64,000 nucleotides of DNA, taken from contig OX419762.1 in the NCBI GenBank assembly GCA_948567375.1, forward strand, positions 42,265,034 to 42,329,033, given 5' to 3'. Below the pieces are notes generated by a model. The model saw only the letters and a list, made by a program, of their open reading frames with translations. It ran no database searches and was not told where the DNA came from. The translations under genes and the position numbers were made by a program. Origin of the DNA: Lunularia cruciata. Taxonomy: Eukaryota; Streptophyta; Marchantiopsida; Lunulariales; Lunulariaceae. Of this stretch, positions 36,097 to 47,590 are shown one piece after another (position 1 is the stretch's first letter; the number at the start of each line of letters is the position of its first letter).

Positions 36097-39000
36097 TTGG
36101 TGTGAGCACAAAGATTTTGAGCAACCAAAATTTCTCAACTGTGCAATTGTTGGTTTTGTTCCATGCTAGAGCTCATGAGGATTTTTCTCTAAAACTCTAC
36201 TAGAAACTCTGTTTAGAAAATGTGAAGCAACTCCTAAAATTTTCCTAAAGATTGAGTAAGTTGGCTACAAAGTTACTTGGCTATTATTGAAATTTTTGTT
36301 TGAAAATCAATAGAAAAATGATTTAAAATGCATTCTAAAGTAGACCACATTAAAAGAGAACTTTAAGAAAAATTTTAGCTCAAATGTAAAAAGTAAATTT
36401 TCACCGGTCAGAACTACTGATTTTAGTTTCCACAAAATGTAATTGATCATCCATATCATTCGGCATGCCATCAATTAGCAGTTGATGCATCAACTCCTCT
36501 GGCTCTATTAACTCAAAATCAGTCAACAATAGCTTGATTTGGTAGATATCATCTTCTATCAAAATCAAAATGCATAATATCATACAGAGCATTTCCAATG
36601 ATACTCAAATCATCTTCTTGTTAAACAAGATGATCTTTGATTGCTAGTTACATAATATGTGATACACAGCTTGTGGGGTTGACACTTGTAAGGAAGAGTA
36701 TGTTTTGCAGTTCTAGCATTGTGAGTCCTAACAACTTGGTGCTTCACCTTCCCACCCCAAAAAATTGAGACAAGAAGTATGCACCCACTTATTCACCTTA
36801 TATTTTCATTCAATTCTTATAGTCATCTTGGTCCATGATACACGTTGATGAGGCACACTGCTAGGATTGTGTATTAATCTTTAATTTGGGTCCAAATCAT
36901 ATTGGATTGATATTCAACAAGACAAGAAAACTCACTGACAAGTGTGTCCTCATTGATGCACAACTTCATGAATTCATCCAAGAGCTCATTGTGCAAAATA
37001 TTAGAAATCATAGTCTCTTTGTAGCAAACTATAAGGAGATAGGTCGCATATACACATTGAGTCTTGATGTCCTTACTACCAAGTTCAATAGCTTCAACTC
37101 AAAATGTCCTTAGATAGATTCAATCAGATATTGTGGTAAAATGGATCACAAAATGCAAGAACATAGATTGGAGAACATACACAATTCCAACTATATAGTA
37201 GCTTTTGCAAAGAATGGTGTGAATATCACCTTCTAGAACCTACAATATGTGAACATAAATATAGATGAAGCAAGCATAGGTGGTTGCCATTTTCATTGAG
37301 TCACTCTCCAAGACATCGAAGCAATTGTAAATATAATCAAAGACATTGATAGAGAGTGCAATACCACACAAGATTGAAAATTTGATAACATATTGACAAA
37401 TTCCATTGGTAAATCACAACTTTCATCAATTCCTCTTTCTTGCTCCTCATTCTCAATTATCACTAGCAACAAGGTGATTGGTCTCTTGGTAAGGAGAAGA
37501 TGGTAGAACATTTAGTTCACACTAGACCAACATGAGACCAATCACTTAATATCATAGGCAGCACTTTGTCAAGCATCTCCTTGCTAAAGATGGCATAAGT
37601 CTTGTACAAAAGACCTTGACAATTTATACTCTTAGAGACAAAAACTGACTTCTTCAAGATTGGCTTGAATGAATTGAGTTTAATCAAGTTCCCATAGAAA
37701 TTGTTGATTGGATGTGCTTCACACCCATAGACTTAGTTGACATGGCCATTTTCAATAAGTTTTTGCCAATAGCTCTCATCACATTACACAAGTTGAAAAT
37801 AAGCATTTTCATAAGGTTCTTTCCAACAAAAGATGCAACTAATTGATACAATCAACAACCATGATAGCCAATTGGAACTTGGACCTTGGACTCTTGTTTT
37901 AGGTTAGCTCAAAGATACTCCAAAAAAAATGGTTGGTGGGTCATGAGCAATGTTGTTAGACATAATTCTTGACAACACATTGATGACATTGTAAATGCCA
38001 ATATATTTTTAGGGATGCAAGCAACACCTTGCACATTTGCATCTGCAGTTCGTATATTGTTTTGAAAGTATATTTATCCTTATTAATATGGATGAACACA
38101 TTGTCTATGATGGGTAAAGCAACTTGAAACTTTTTTGTCATGATGGATCATCAAAAAAACTAGAAGGGGCCGCCATGTTGTCTATATCATCACTGATTTA
38201 TGGTTCAACAGCGTTTTCCTCCAAATTATAGCCAAGGTAGATTTTCAAGTTCATCTTATCAATTTGCTCTTGCTTGCACGATGATGAAGAATTCAAAGTG
38301 ACTGGCAGACAAACCATCTTTAGAACTAGAGTTTGGACCCTAATTGGCTTACATGATAGGTCAAATAATTTCCAAGTTGTCAATGTTGCATGGTATTTTT
38401 GTGCAATTTGAAACATTTGTTTTTGTATTATTAGATGTGATTGAAATGTTTGTATTGCAATGGATACACTTCTTGTGTTTTGCTTTGAACTCTACCTCTT
38501 CAAACAAATAACCCAAATGTTCCCAATGATCCACTTTCATACTCCCCCTTTTCAGCATGATGAACCTGAATATAGATGAACAACAACAACAACAACACTG
38601 AATAGAATTGAATAGACACAAACAACAATATGATCTGTTTTGCATCAACATTTATGGACTTATCATTTAAAACTGGTCTATATAAAAGTATATAAAGAAA
38701 TGTTAAGAACATCTTTAAATGCATGCAAATTTTTTAAAACATTCACATTGGTAGAAATCCAGAAAGATAATTTTCATATTGGTTATGATCTTAATGGCTA
38801 ACTTTACCAATCAGCAAGCTTGTACACACTTTAAGTACAAATAATAAGACCATAGCCTATTTTAGCATATAAAATTCAATCCATTCAATTCTTTGTGTTT
38901 CTCTTTTCTTCTTTTCCCTTAATAATTTTCTTAAATTTTTTTCTATTATATCTTATTATATGTAAAGCGCTAATTTTACCAACTTAGTAGAAATTTTTAA

Positions 39001-40415
39001 TTGCTCTTGGATCAATCAGGACTCTAATCTTCATTCCTCTAAATCATTATCTATACCAACTAGTGGTGATTCCTTCCTCCTCAATCTATTGGCTTCCTCC
39101 CATCTTCTTCCTCTTCTCTCTTCCCTTTTTGCTTTATAGTGGAATAAATTTAAGCACAAGACCAAAGTACTAATGATTATTGTTTCTCCAATCTTCATGT
39201 TCACCTTCCATATCTTTGTCTTCAAACTAGATGTGGAAGATGAACGTGAGGACTGGACAAATAATAATCATAAGTAACTTGGTCTTTTGATTTTATAGAA
39301 TTTTCCACTATTTAAAACACAAATAAAATTTGAAAATAGGAAATGCTATGGAACCAATAAAATCATAAGATGAATTTATTTAATATTATTGTTTCTCCAA
39401 TCCTCATTTTTATTTTTCCAAATCTTCATATTAGATGTGGAATAAATTGGAGAAAAACAAATTATAAGTACCTTTTTTGTGTAATTTCGTAGCATTTTCT
39501 ATGTAAGAGTCTCATAATGTTACTGCTGCGATTCATTTAGTTATTTTATTGGCATGACATGACATCTTACTAGTAAGTAACCAGCAGTACTTGTGGAATA
39601 GAAAGCCCTCCTTCAAGGAGAAGGTGTTGTACTCCTTGTTGCCTCTTACAAGATGACCATGTACCATCTGATAGAAAGGATCTTGTAGAGCTGACCTAAA
39701 CTCATTTTGGACCTTGGAGTCAATTGATACCGTTGTAATGGCTAACATGAAGATAGGAAGAGATTTCAAATCAGGTTTTCATGATAGGGCATCAAGGATG
39801 ACATGAAACCAACCTAGTTTGTACTCAAGTTTGATGTCAAATAATTGGAGTTGTTCCTCCCATCAATGATGTCTACTCTTTATGCGCTCCAAATGTAATG
39901 TTTGCAACAAGTGTTTGTGATTGGTTTGCATGATCACATGCTGTCCCAAGAGGCAATGCCTCCATACCTTGGTGGCATATACCATTGCTAGTTGTTCTTG
40001 ATCTTGAGCAAAGTAATTCTTTCATGTTGTATTTAGTCTGCAAGACACAAAGGCAATGGGATGTAATCCATTTGTGAATTCTTGTTGCAATTGGCTCCCA
40101 TTGCAAAGTTAGAAGCATCAAAATCTACCACACATGGTAGTTGAGGATCATATGGTTGAAGAATTGGTCTTGAAGACACCATATGTTTAGCTTCTAGAAT
40201 GATTCTTTGTGCTTGTTGGTCCATGTGGTGCCCACATTTTTTGTTTTTTTCAAAATAAAGAAGAAGAGGTGTATAGAGAAGTCGGATTGCGCCTGTATAT
40301 GGCCAAAGAAGGCAAAGAAAAGAGTCTTCGGGATGAAACCCGACGTAAAGTGACTTCGGGTCATAAGGCAAAGTACTAGGAAATGCCTTGTCAGCATACA
40401 ACCCGAAGTAAGGAG
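36097..40415. repeat. 4319-bp unit, copy 3
   Basis: Same content at +8638: gag-like frame 36401-36598, BED-like frame 38361-38651, A3 fragment 39593-40223, D LTR from 40224. The right border is continuous with the rest of the D LTR, so this copy keeps the ancestral right junction. Confidence 0.95.
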
Positions 40416-40606
40416 TCTTCGTATTGGGGGGAGCTGAGGTGAAGTCTGTCTAACAACCTTTCGTTGGGGCGAGAAATTCAGGAAGGGACAACTCAAAAAC
40501 CGGCGGCCCATACGCGCAAAGTATGATTGACAGTGACAGGTGCATGCAAGAGGTGTGATTTTTTGGTAGAAACTCGAAGTGAAGAAAGATGAAGAAAGTG
40601 CAACTC

Positions 40607-40614
40607 TATAAAAA
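40607..40614 (+). promoter_or_regulatory. TATA box of D solo LTR
   Basis: TATAAAAA, 383 bp from the LTR start and 165 bp before the probable start codon. The other D LTR has a TATA box at matching distances. Transcription would start near 40640. Confidence 0.6.
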
Positions 40615-40771
40615 TTGAGCTCGCGACAAAGCAATGTCAAGTAATTTTCCTTTGCCGTTGAGAAGTCGTATTGCAGGTGATCGTGGGAAGGGAAATAGAG
40701 TTGGAGACGTGCTAGTGTGTAAGAGAGAAGTTGCAAGAGTGAAACCGAGAGATAGTGAGAAAGCATGAGAG

Positions 40772-43190
40772 ATGGGAGGAGGAAAGAAGAACTCCAAATT
40801 TGTAGTGAGGAATCATGCGATTTGGAGGTTAGATGTAATCAAGAATAGAAGTCTTGAGCCGACTTTGGATTACATTCTTAGCATGGAACTAGAATGTTAG
40901 TTTTCCATGTTTCATGACTGAGATCATTGAGAGCAAGTGGATGGACCTCGAGGAAGAAGGGAAGAGAGGAAATCCGGCTCGTTGGACAGAGTCGGATTGG
41001 AAGTTAGTACTCGGGAAGGAAGCATGCACGGAGCACGGTGCCACGTTCTTGGGGAAGGGAGAGATAACCAAGGAAACCCAGGAAGTGAAGGATGCATTCT
41101 CGTCAAAGCGGACAAAGAATGGGTACAAAGTGGAGAGTTACAAAGATCCTATCAAGAGGTGAATTGTCAGTGCTCTGATGGCAATCTTGAAGCCGGAGAG
41201 AACAACCTATGTGATGAAACACCAAGCGGTGTTCTTTCACAAATTGTTTGTAGGAGAACCAATTAATTGGGCGAGGTGTTTCCATGGGAGAACACGACAA
41301 ATGGTGTGGAATCTACGGGATAAATTGCCTCCACACTACATCATGCCGTTTGTAGCTCATTTCTACCTCGGGTTGAATTTGCTGAACTCAGCGGAGCATA
41401 GTAGAATGGTGTTGCATTTCCATCCTGATTTGAGAAGGGAAGTCGACATAGAGGAGCAGCAGTACATCCTACAAATCAGAAGCACCGACGAGTACTACAA
41501 GAAGACGGGGAAGAATGTGGAGATAGAAGTGAGTACTCCAAAATCAAAGAAGCAAAGTCGGTAGGGCGAAGCCAAAGACAAGACGAAACCTTGGAAGACA
41601 AGAAGAGGAAACCCAAGGCGAGGCATGGTGGTGATTGAGTCGGAAGATGAAGACTCGGAAGGTGACGCCGAGCGCAAGACCAACGACTCGGAACACGAGG
41701 AGGAGCCCGAGCTAAAGCTACAGAGTGGAGATACGAGTAGCAACAACAATGAAGGAGGAGAAATGACATCGGGGCCAGCTGCTGCAGAGGAGGAAGAAGA
41801 AGTGCAGGCAGAGACCGAGGCCGAGTACAACACGAAGTTGGAAGATAAGGTACCCGGGGCCGAAGAGAAGAAGATTGCAATTCAGAGGGAAGTCCGCTTG
41901 AGATGTAAGGCAAAGTGCAATGCAGGTCCGAGTAACGTGAAAGAAGAAGCGAATGAAAGCTCGGGAAGCGGGGCGTTCGTTCCGATACAAAGACTGCATA
42001 GAAGAAGGCGAGTATCAGATGAACACAAAGTACGAAGAGAAGTTGCTATGCAAGAGGGGGTAGTAGCAAGCGATGGAGTTGAGTATCTGCAGGAGGTGGT
42101 GTGTCCTTTGTTGGTGAAGTTAGAATACAGGAAGAAGGAGATGCAATCAAAGTGTCTGGAGGTGAAGACTGTGTTGCAGGTCTTAGCGCGGTTAGAAGAA
42201 GAGAACTCGGAGTTGAAGAATGTTATAACCCGAGGAGAGGAGGAAAGTGAAGTACTGCAAGCGGAGGCAGTAGTGAGGACTCAGGTAATTGAAGTGAGAT
42301 ATCGAGAAGAGCTTGTTAAGAAGAGCAACATAGCAAGGAAAAGGTAAGTAGCAAAATATGAGATCTTGAAGCAGCACTTTGCTGAATCAAGAGTAGAACT
42401 TATCCATGCTATGGCGAGGGTAGCGGCAAAGGACGAAGAGCTTGATAGGGTGATGGAGAGTGTTGAGGAGAAGAAGCAACTCTGGCAAAGAGAGTTAGCG
42501 GCACGATATAGGGAAGAAGAGAGATTACGAGAGTTACTTCATAATCAGGAGGAGAAAGGTTGTACAGAAGGAGAAGGAGAAGGAAATGGTGAAAGCCGAG
42601 TTCAAAGTGGAGTTGGCAATGTACAGGGAGGATTGGCTTGCAGATCGAGAGCAAGAAAGGAAGATGCGATTGGAGCCGTTGAAGGAGTAGTCCTCAAAAT
42701 GAACGCAATGTTGAGTATAGAGGCCAGTGTTCAAATTGAAGAAACATGGCTGCACGAGTTGAAGTTGTTTGTGCAGGAGACAAGGCAAAGACAGGCGAAA
42801 GATACCGATTTGAATGCGCTGCTGATAAGTCTCCGGACTAGTGTAGATAGGAAAATCTTAGAGGTAGAAGACAATATTTTGATTAGATTAGACTTAGTGA
42901 AATTGGAGATAGAAAAACTTTGGAAAGATGTTAGAGCCAAACCCGAAGTAGATAACATAGGAGTGCAGATGTCTTCAAAGTTACCATCGGAGACATTAGA
43001 GAAGAGTGGGTCAAAAGATGAAGGTTTGGAAGGGCTACCCACTAGTGGAATTTCAGATCAAGAAAGAGAATTGCTGGATCTGGTAGAAGAAGTGGAAGTT
43101 ATGAAACCCGAGGACAAAGTAGTAGGAAGTAAATTTACTTTGGGTTTGGGTTTGAAAGCAGATGACGAAGTAGACATCGGATCGGATTAG
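40772..43190 (+). pseudogene. D LTR-encoded protein, nearly open
   Basis: The ATG at 40772 (MGGGKKNSKF) matches the start in the other copy; a frameshift near 40900 moves into the frame of 40914-43190. That frame is interrupted by only three stops (41160 TGA, 41562 TAG, 42345 TAA). Long open parts are 41178-41564 (128 aa), 41625-42347 (240 aa) and 42366-43190 (274 aa). Domain order: N-terminal globular part (MKHQAVFFHKLF, INWARCFHGRTRQMVWNLRD, PPHYIMPFVAHFYLGLN); Lys/Arg-rich linker; Glu/Asp-rich segment at about 41625-41860; heptad-rich coiled coil at about 42100-42560 and 42750-42960. No enzyme motif, zinc finger or transmembrane segment seen. It may be an accessory structural or RNA-handling protein of the element; function unknown. 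Confidence 0.7.
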
Positions 43191-43985
43191 TAACAGTTTT
43201 GAGATATGAAGAGGTAGATATGAAGAGGTGCATTGTCATTTCGGATCTGCAGGTTAGAAAAGTTGTTGTAGAACGGTATAGTTGTTAGAAGTGTCGATTT
43301 GTTCACTATTTAAGAGTGGCATTTGCAGTATCATGTTGTTCAGTGCTCATAATTTCTGAGAATAGATAAAGCAAAGTGTTGTGAAGCAGTGCTCGTCGCT
43401 TAAGCTTGATTCCGAGTATCAACGTTGTACTTGTGGTTGTGAGTATTTGAAGAAATTTGAAGTGCAAGTCAGTGTGCTTGTTGGATGTTGGATTCCACAG
43501 CCTTGATCTTCATTTTGTGTGTTTGATCTTGAGTGAAGTGCAATCGAAGCAATGCCTTGACAGATTTGAGAGGAATTGTAGTGTTGGTAGTATTCTGCAT
43601 TTGTGAGTGTAGTGCAAGGTTGATGTGAAGCAATTTTGATTGAGGAAGTTGTGCCTTCAATGGAGGGGTAGAACACAATTCTGAGGTGAAGTCGTTTTGC
43701 AATGAAGTGCTATTTTTGAGAGAGCCTAAATCATCACAATCAAGATTGTTTGGAAAGATTTGGTGGAGTTGTGATTAAGGAGTGTGAAATTTGTGACAAG
43801 ACTGCGAGTCAGTGCTTGTTACTCTCTGCTGGGTGTGGTTTCTACTTGAGAGATTAAAGACGCAACCAAGAAGAACTGCAATTGTTACTTTGACTTTGTA
43901 TTTGACCAATTCCGACTCGTATCTCTACGGGAATGAACTCTACTTACCCGATTACCACAAAAGTGATATTTGCCAAGTTATCACA
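43191..43985 (+). other. Conserved non-coding 3' part of D solo LTR
   Basis: About 795 bp closely matching 20704-21480 of the other D LTR, with no open frame of note. AATAGATAAA at 43361-43370 is conserved in both copies and could be part of a polyadenylation region; this is a guess. The LTR end GTTATCACA follows a stretch matching the other copy almost base for base. Confidence 0.6.
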
Positions 43986-43990
43986 GTCCA

Positions 43991-44828
43991 TTGAAAGCTC
44001 AAGTTCTTCCCCAAGAGATCAATCAATGGTGCGGCTACATGAGCATAATAGTGGATGAACCGTCAGTAAAAACTAACCAATCCATTAAATGCCCATACTT
44101 CTATAGGATCTTTTAGAGTAGGTCAATCAATGATGGCCTTGATTTTCTCCTCTTCCATCTTGATCCCCTCCGATGAGAACTTGTGACCCAAGAAGGTAAC
44201 TTCCTTCTACTAAATGGCACACTTTGGCTTCTTGCAATAAAACTCTCATTATTGTATTCTTCTTAGGATTTCCCGCACATGATTCACATGTTCTTCTTTT
44301 GTCTTGCTATAGACCAATATATCATCCAAGAACACCACCACATACCAATCCAACATCCAATGCATCTAATCCATGAAGATTGCTAGAGCATTAGTGAGCC
44401 AAAAGGTAGAACTCTCTACTCAAAATGTCCATACCTTGTGCGAAAAATAGTCTTTTGCATATCCTCCCTATCAATAAGGATTTTCCAATAGCCACTACAA
44501 AGATCTAACTTGGAGAAGTATTGTGCTCCACTCAATTGATCCAATAGGTCATCAATTCAAGGCAAGGAGTATGCATCCTTCACTATTTGTTTATTGACCC
44601 CTTGGTAATCAATCAAAGTCCTCTATCTTTCTTTGGAACAAATAGTACCAGCACTCCCCAAAGAGACGTACTATGTCGTATGAAATCCTTCTCCAACAAC
44701 TCCGTAAGTGTTGTTTGCAACTCCTCCAATTCCTTTGGTGGACTATTCACAAGAGTACTCCTTGGTAATAACTCAGTTTTGAAAGGCATATCATGATCAG
44801 AGGGTAATCCCTTTGGCGGATCATCCGG
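43991..44828 (-). pseudogene. A3 remainder: RT and pre-RT linker
   Basis: Resumes A3 after the D solo LTR at TTGAAAGCTCAAG. It covers the RT region; 44613-44858 is open with [20 protein letters not shown]. It stops at GATCATCCGG in the linker, where element G begins (44829). The linker repeats, protease, gag and 5' LTR of A3 are not found. Confidence 0.85.
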
Positions 44829-44845
44829 TGTCGCGGGGTTTTGTC

Positions 44846-44883
44846 CTCGAGAGTGCACCGGGCACCTGGCTGCTAGTGCTTAG
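44846..44883 (+). repeat. Left arm of 38-bp inverted repeat
   Basis: Begins CTCGAGAGTGCACCGGGCAC. It pairs with 51247-51284 with 36 of 38 positions identical; the first 22 bp are perfect. It starts 17 bp inside the element edge. Confidence 0.9.
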
Positions 44884-45470
44884 TTGCGATTGGTGCAAAT
44901 GACTTAAGTCTTCCTGAGGTTTGTCATTCTCTTTTTTGTTTGGTATGGCTGGCAGCTCTTCCCAATAGGTCAGGTTGTTCTAATTGTCCCCAGGGCAGGT
45001 TTCTCCCAAGGTTTGTATGTTGGATATTGTAACCTAAAGTTGATCTATAGCATTCAATTGTGTTTGACTGTGTTTGGCCTTGTAGCTCTAATCGTATATA
45101 GTATCGCTTCCAGTTCTCTTTTATGTTTGGGTCCGTGGGTTTGGCTCTTGGCTCAGACAGATTCCTAAAATGGCTCTGGTGAGACTTTATGAAATAACCG
45201 CAAGCAACTAATGGTGGTCAAACCCGGCTGTATTGATCACTGAACTGGGCAATCATATAGACTGGACCAAGAGCTCCTAAATGCAGCCCTTCCCTTGACA
45301 ACATCCACAATTCAGAGTACATTTATCCGTTCATGAATCATCCTCTTCAACCAGTCATACAGCTGAAAGTCAAACAAGACAAACAATTCTTCCCTATGGA
45401 GTGTCCATTCCTACTTTAACACCTGGGCAACCAAGTCATTTCAGATGAACATCCAAACTCGCCCAATCAC

Positions 45471-46238
45471 ATGCAGACAATCTTTTCAACTCCTTCTCTT
45501 TTATCAAACTGTCACTCACCGCTCAGCATTCGAAGCCTCTCCTTCTCTTCTCTTTGCCTGTCACTTCAGCATCAGACCTCCAAATCTCCTTTGAGAAAAT
45601 GGTCTCTCTATCTTCTGCCTAGCATCAGCCATTCCCCAACCTATGAGAACTGCTATGTTGTCTCCAGCTCTCTTGGCCCTCACTGTAAAGCTCAAAAATT
45701 CCTCTCTGTCTGTCTCTCGTAGTTCACTCTCAAACCTTCACAACAACTCGAGAGTTTCTCCTGGGTGTCTCCTGATCAGTCACAGTTCTTCCTTCGAAGC
45801 ACAGTCCTGGTCTTGTACAATCCTATTCTCACAAAGTTCATCTCATTCTCTCTTGACTAAACTTCTGAAACCCAAACTCCTTTCCCTCTGTCCCAGTGCA
45901 AAATCTCTCAAAATTTCCTTCACTTCTCACTTCTCTGTCCAGCTACTGTACAGCCAGGTCTCTTCCTCCAAAATTTCTCCTTTTCAGCCCTTCTCTCAAC
46001 ATCCTTCCTTTCAATTTCCTCTGCCCATACTCTCCAGCTTCTGTACAGCCAGGTCTATTGTCCAACTCAAAATTTCACGCCTCCTGTCCAAGCTAGCACT
46101 CCTTCATTCCTCTCCTTTTCCTGTCCAAATCCCTCTAGAGTTTCTTCTCTCTCTCTTCAGGCCTTTACATCCCCTGCAAAATTTCCTTCATGAACACCTT
46201 CTACCCTGAAATCTCAAGCCCCAACAGACCTGCGAAAA
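45471..46238 (+). other. Pyrimidine-rich stretch with Ser/Leu-rich open frames
   Basis: Frames 45471-45722 and 45643-46209 (188 aa) are open and extremely Ser/Leu/Pro-rich. They follow from the C/T-rich base composition, which lacks purine-containing stop codons. No conserved domain recognised. Probably non-coding LTR sequence. Confidence 0.4.
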
Positions 46239-46246
46239 TTGCCTTC

Positions 46247-46406
46247 ATGCACCTCCAAAAGCCTTCAGCCCTTCAAGACTCCCTTCACATTTCGAAAATT
46301 TCTGTCCTGGTCCAAAACACAGCCTCATGCATCTCCAAAAGCCTTCAGCCCTTCAAGACTCCCTTCACATTTTGAAAATTTCTGTCCTGGTCCAAAACAC
46401 AGCCCT
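46247..46406. repeat. 80-bp tandem duplication
   Basis: Two copies of an 80-bp unit (TGCAYCTCCAAAAGCCTTCA...), with ATG anchors at 46247 and 46327, leading into the 46-bp minisatellite. Confidence 0.8.
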
Positions 46407-46416
46407 CACTCTTCAC

Positions 46417-47102
46417 ATTTTGAAATCCCTCTCCTGGCCCAAGCACAGCCCTGCACTCTCACATTTCGAAATTCCTCTCTTGGTCCAAGCACAGCCTGCA
46501 CTCTCACATTTCGAAATCCCTCTCCTGGTCCAAGCACAGCCCTGCACTCTCACATTTTGAAATTCCTCTCCTGGTCCAAGCACAGCCCTGCACTCTCACA
46601 TTTTGAAATTCCTCTCCTGGTCCAAGCACAGCCCTGCACTCTCACATTTCAAAATTCCTCTCCTGGTCCAAGCACAGCCCTGCACTCTCACATTTCAAAA
46701 TTCTTCTCCTGGTCCAAGCACAGCCCTGCACCCTCGCATTTCGAAATTCCTCTCCTGGTCCAAGCACAGCCCTGCACTCTCACATTTCGAAATCCCTCTC
46801 CTGGTCCAAGCACAACCCTGCACTCTCACATTTCAAAATTCCTCTCCTGGTCCAAGCACAGCCCTGCACTCTCACATTTCAAAATTCCTCTCCTGGTCCA
46901 AGCATAGCCCTGCACCCTCACATTTCGAAATTCCTCTCCTGGTCCAAGCACAGCCCTGCACTCTCACATTTCGAAATCCCTCTCCTGGTCCAAGCACAAC
47001 CCTGCACTCTCACATTTCGAAATTCCTCTCCTGGTCCAAGCACAGCCCTGCACTCTCACATTTCAAAATTCCTCTCCTGGTCCAAGCACAGCCCTGCACC
47101 CT
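46417..47102. repeat. 46-bp minisatellite, 15 units
   Basis: Units begin near CACATTTCGAAATTCC and contain CTGGTCCAAGCACAGCCC. I count 15 starts from about 46417 to 47057, spaced 46 bp with one or two 1-bp slips. A four-unit higher-order block (184 bp) repeats from 46735 and 46919. Because 46 is not a multiple of 3, the frame rotates at each unit, yet no frame meets a stop for more than 600 bp. Confidence 0.92.
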
Positions 47103-47109
47103 CACACTC

Positions 47110-47590
47110 CTGTCCAACTCGAAAATTCCTTCTCCTGATTGTTCCTCTGTCCAAACCCTTCAGTTCTTGAGAATTTCTCCCCCTGGACTCTCAAGCACTC
47201 CTGTCCAACTCAAAAATTCCTTCTCTTGATTGTTCCTCTGTCCAAACCCTTCAGTTCTCAAGAATTTCTCCCCTTGGACTCTCAAGCACTCCTGTACAAC
47301 TCGAAAATTCCTTCTCCTGATTGTTCCTCTGTCCAAACCCTTCAGTTCTCAAGAATTTCTCTCCCCTGCACTCTCAAGCACTCCTGTCCAAGTCGAAAAT
47401 TCCTTCTCCTGATTGTTCCTCTGTCCAAACCCTTCAGTTCTCGAGAATTTCTCCCCCTGGACTCTCAAGCACTCCTGTCCAACTCGAAAATTCCTTCTCC
47501 TGATTGTTCCTCTGTCCAAACCCTTCAGTTCTCAAGAATTTCTCTCCCCTGCACTCTCAAGCACTCCTGTCCAACTCGAAAATTCCTTCT
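47110..47590. repeat. 91-bp minisatellite, 5 units
   Basis: GATTGTTCCTCTGTCC recurs at about 47137, 47228, 47319, 47411 and 47502 (spacing 91, 91, 92, 91). Units alternate CCCCCTGGACTCTC and CCCCTGCACTCTC variants. Confidence 0.9.

Larger units (their letters stand above)
27459..40415. repeat. Three tandem copies of a 4319-bp unit
   Basis: Units: 27459-31777, 31778-36096 and 36097-40415. All open frames recur at an exact offset of 4319 with identical translations, and I found no base difference in the parts compared. Each unit holds the copia integrase tail, an AT-rich possible hAT region, an A3 fragment and the first 192 bp of the D LTR. The inner junction joins ...AAGGAG to TTGGTGTGAGC with one shared T, so no long homology explains it. 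Confidence 0.95.
40224..43985 (+). mobile_element. Family D solo LTR, 3762 bp, carrying a long ORF
   Basis: Starts TGTGGTGCCCAC and ends GTTATCACA. It is flanked by perfect 5-bp target duplications GTCCA (40219-40223 and 43986-43990). Removing it restores the A3 sequence TTGGTCCATTGAAAGC. The same termini bound the LTR of the D element at 20704-24500, where a primer site follows. There is no internal domain, so it is a solo LTR left by recombination. It contains a TATA box (40607), a long frame (40772-43190) and a conserved ~800-bp 3' part. Confidence 0.92.

Noticed and set aside
40772-43190. Host gene encoding a coiled-coil protein
   Set aside because: The frame lies wholly inside an LTR with target duplications, and a homologous copy is in another LTR of the same family at 20704-24500.
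46417-47590. Regularly spaced repeats resembling a CRISPR array
   Set aside because: Units are contiguous 46-bp and 91-bp tandem repeats without unique spacers, in a plant genome context. They are minisatellites.
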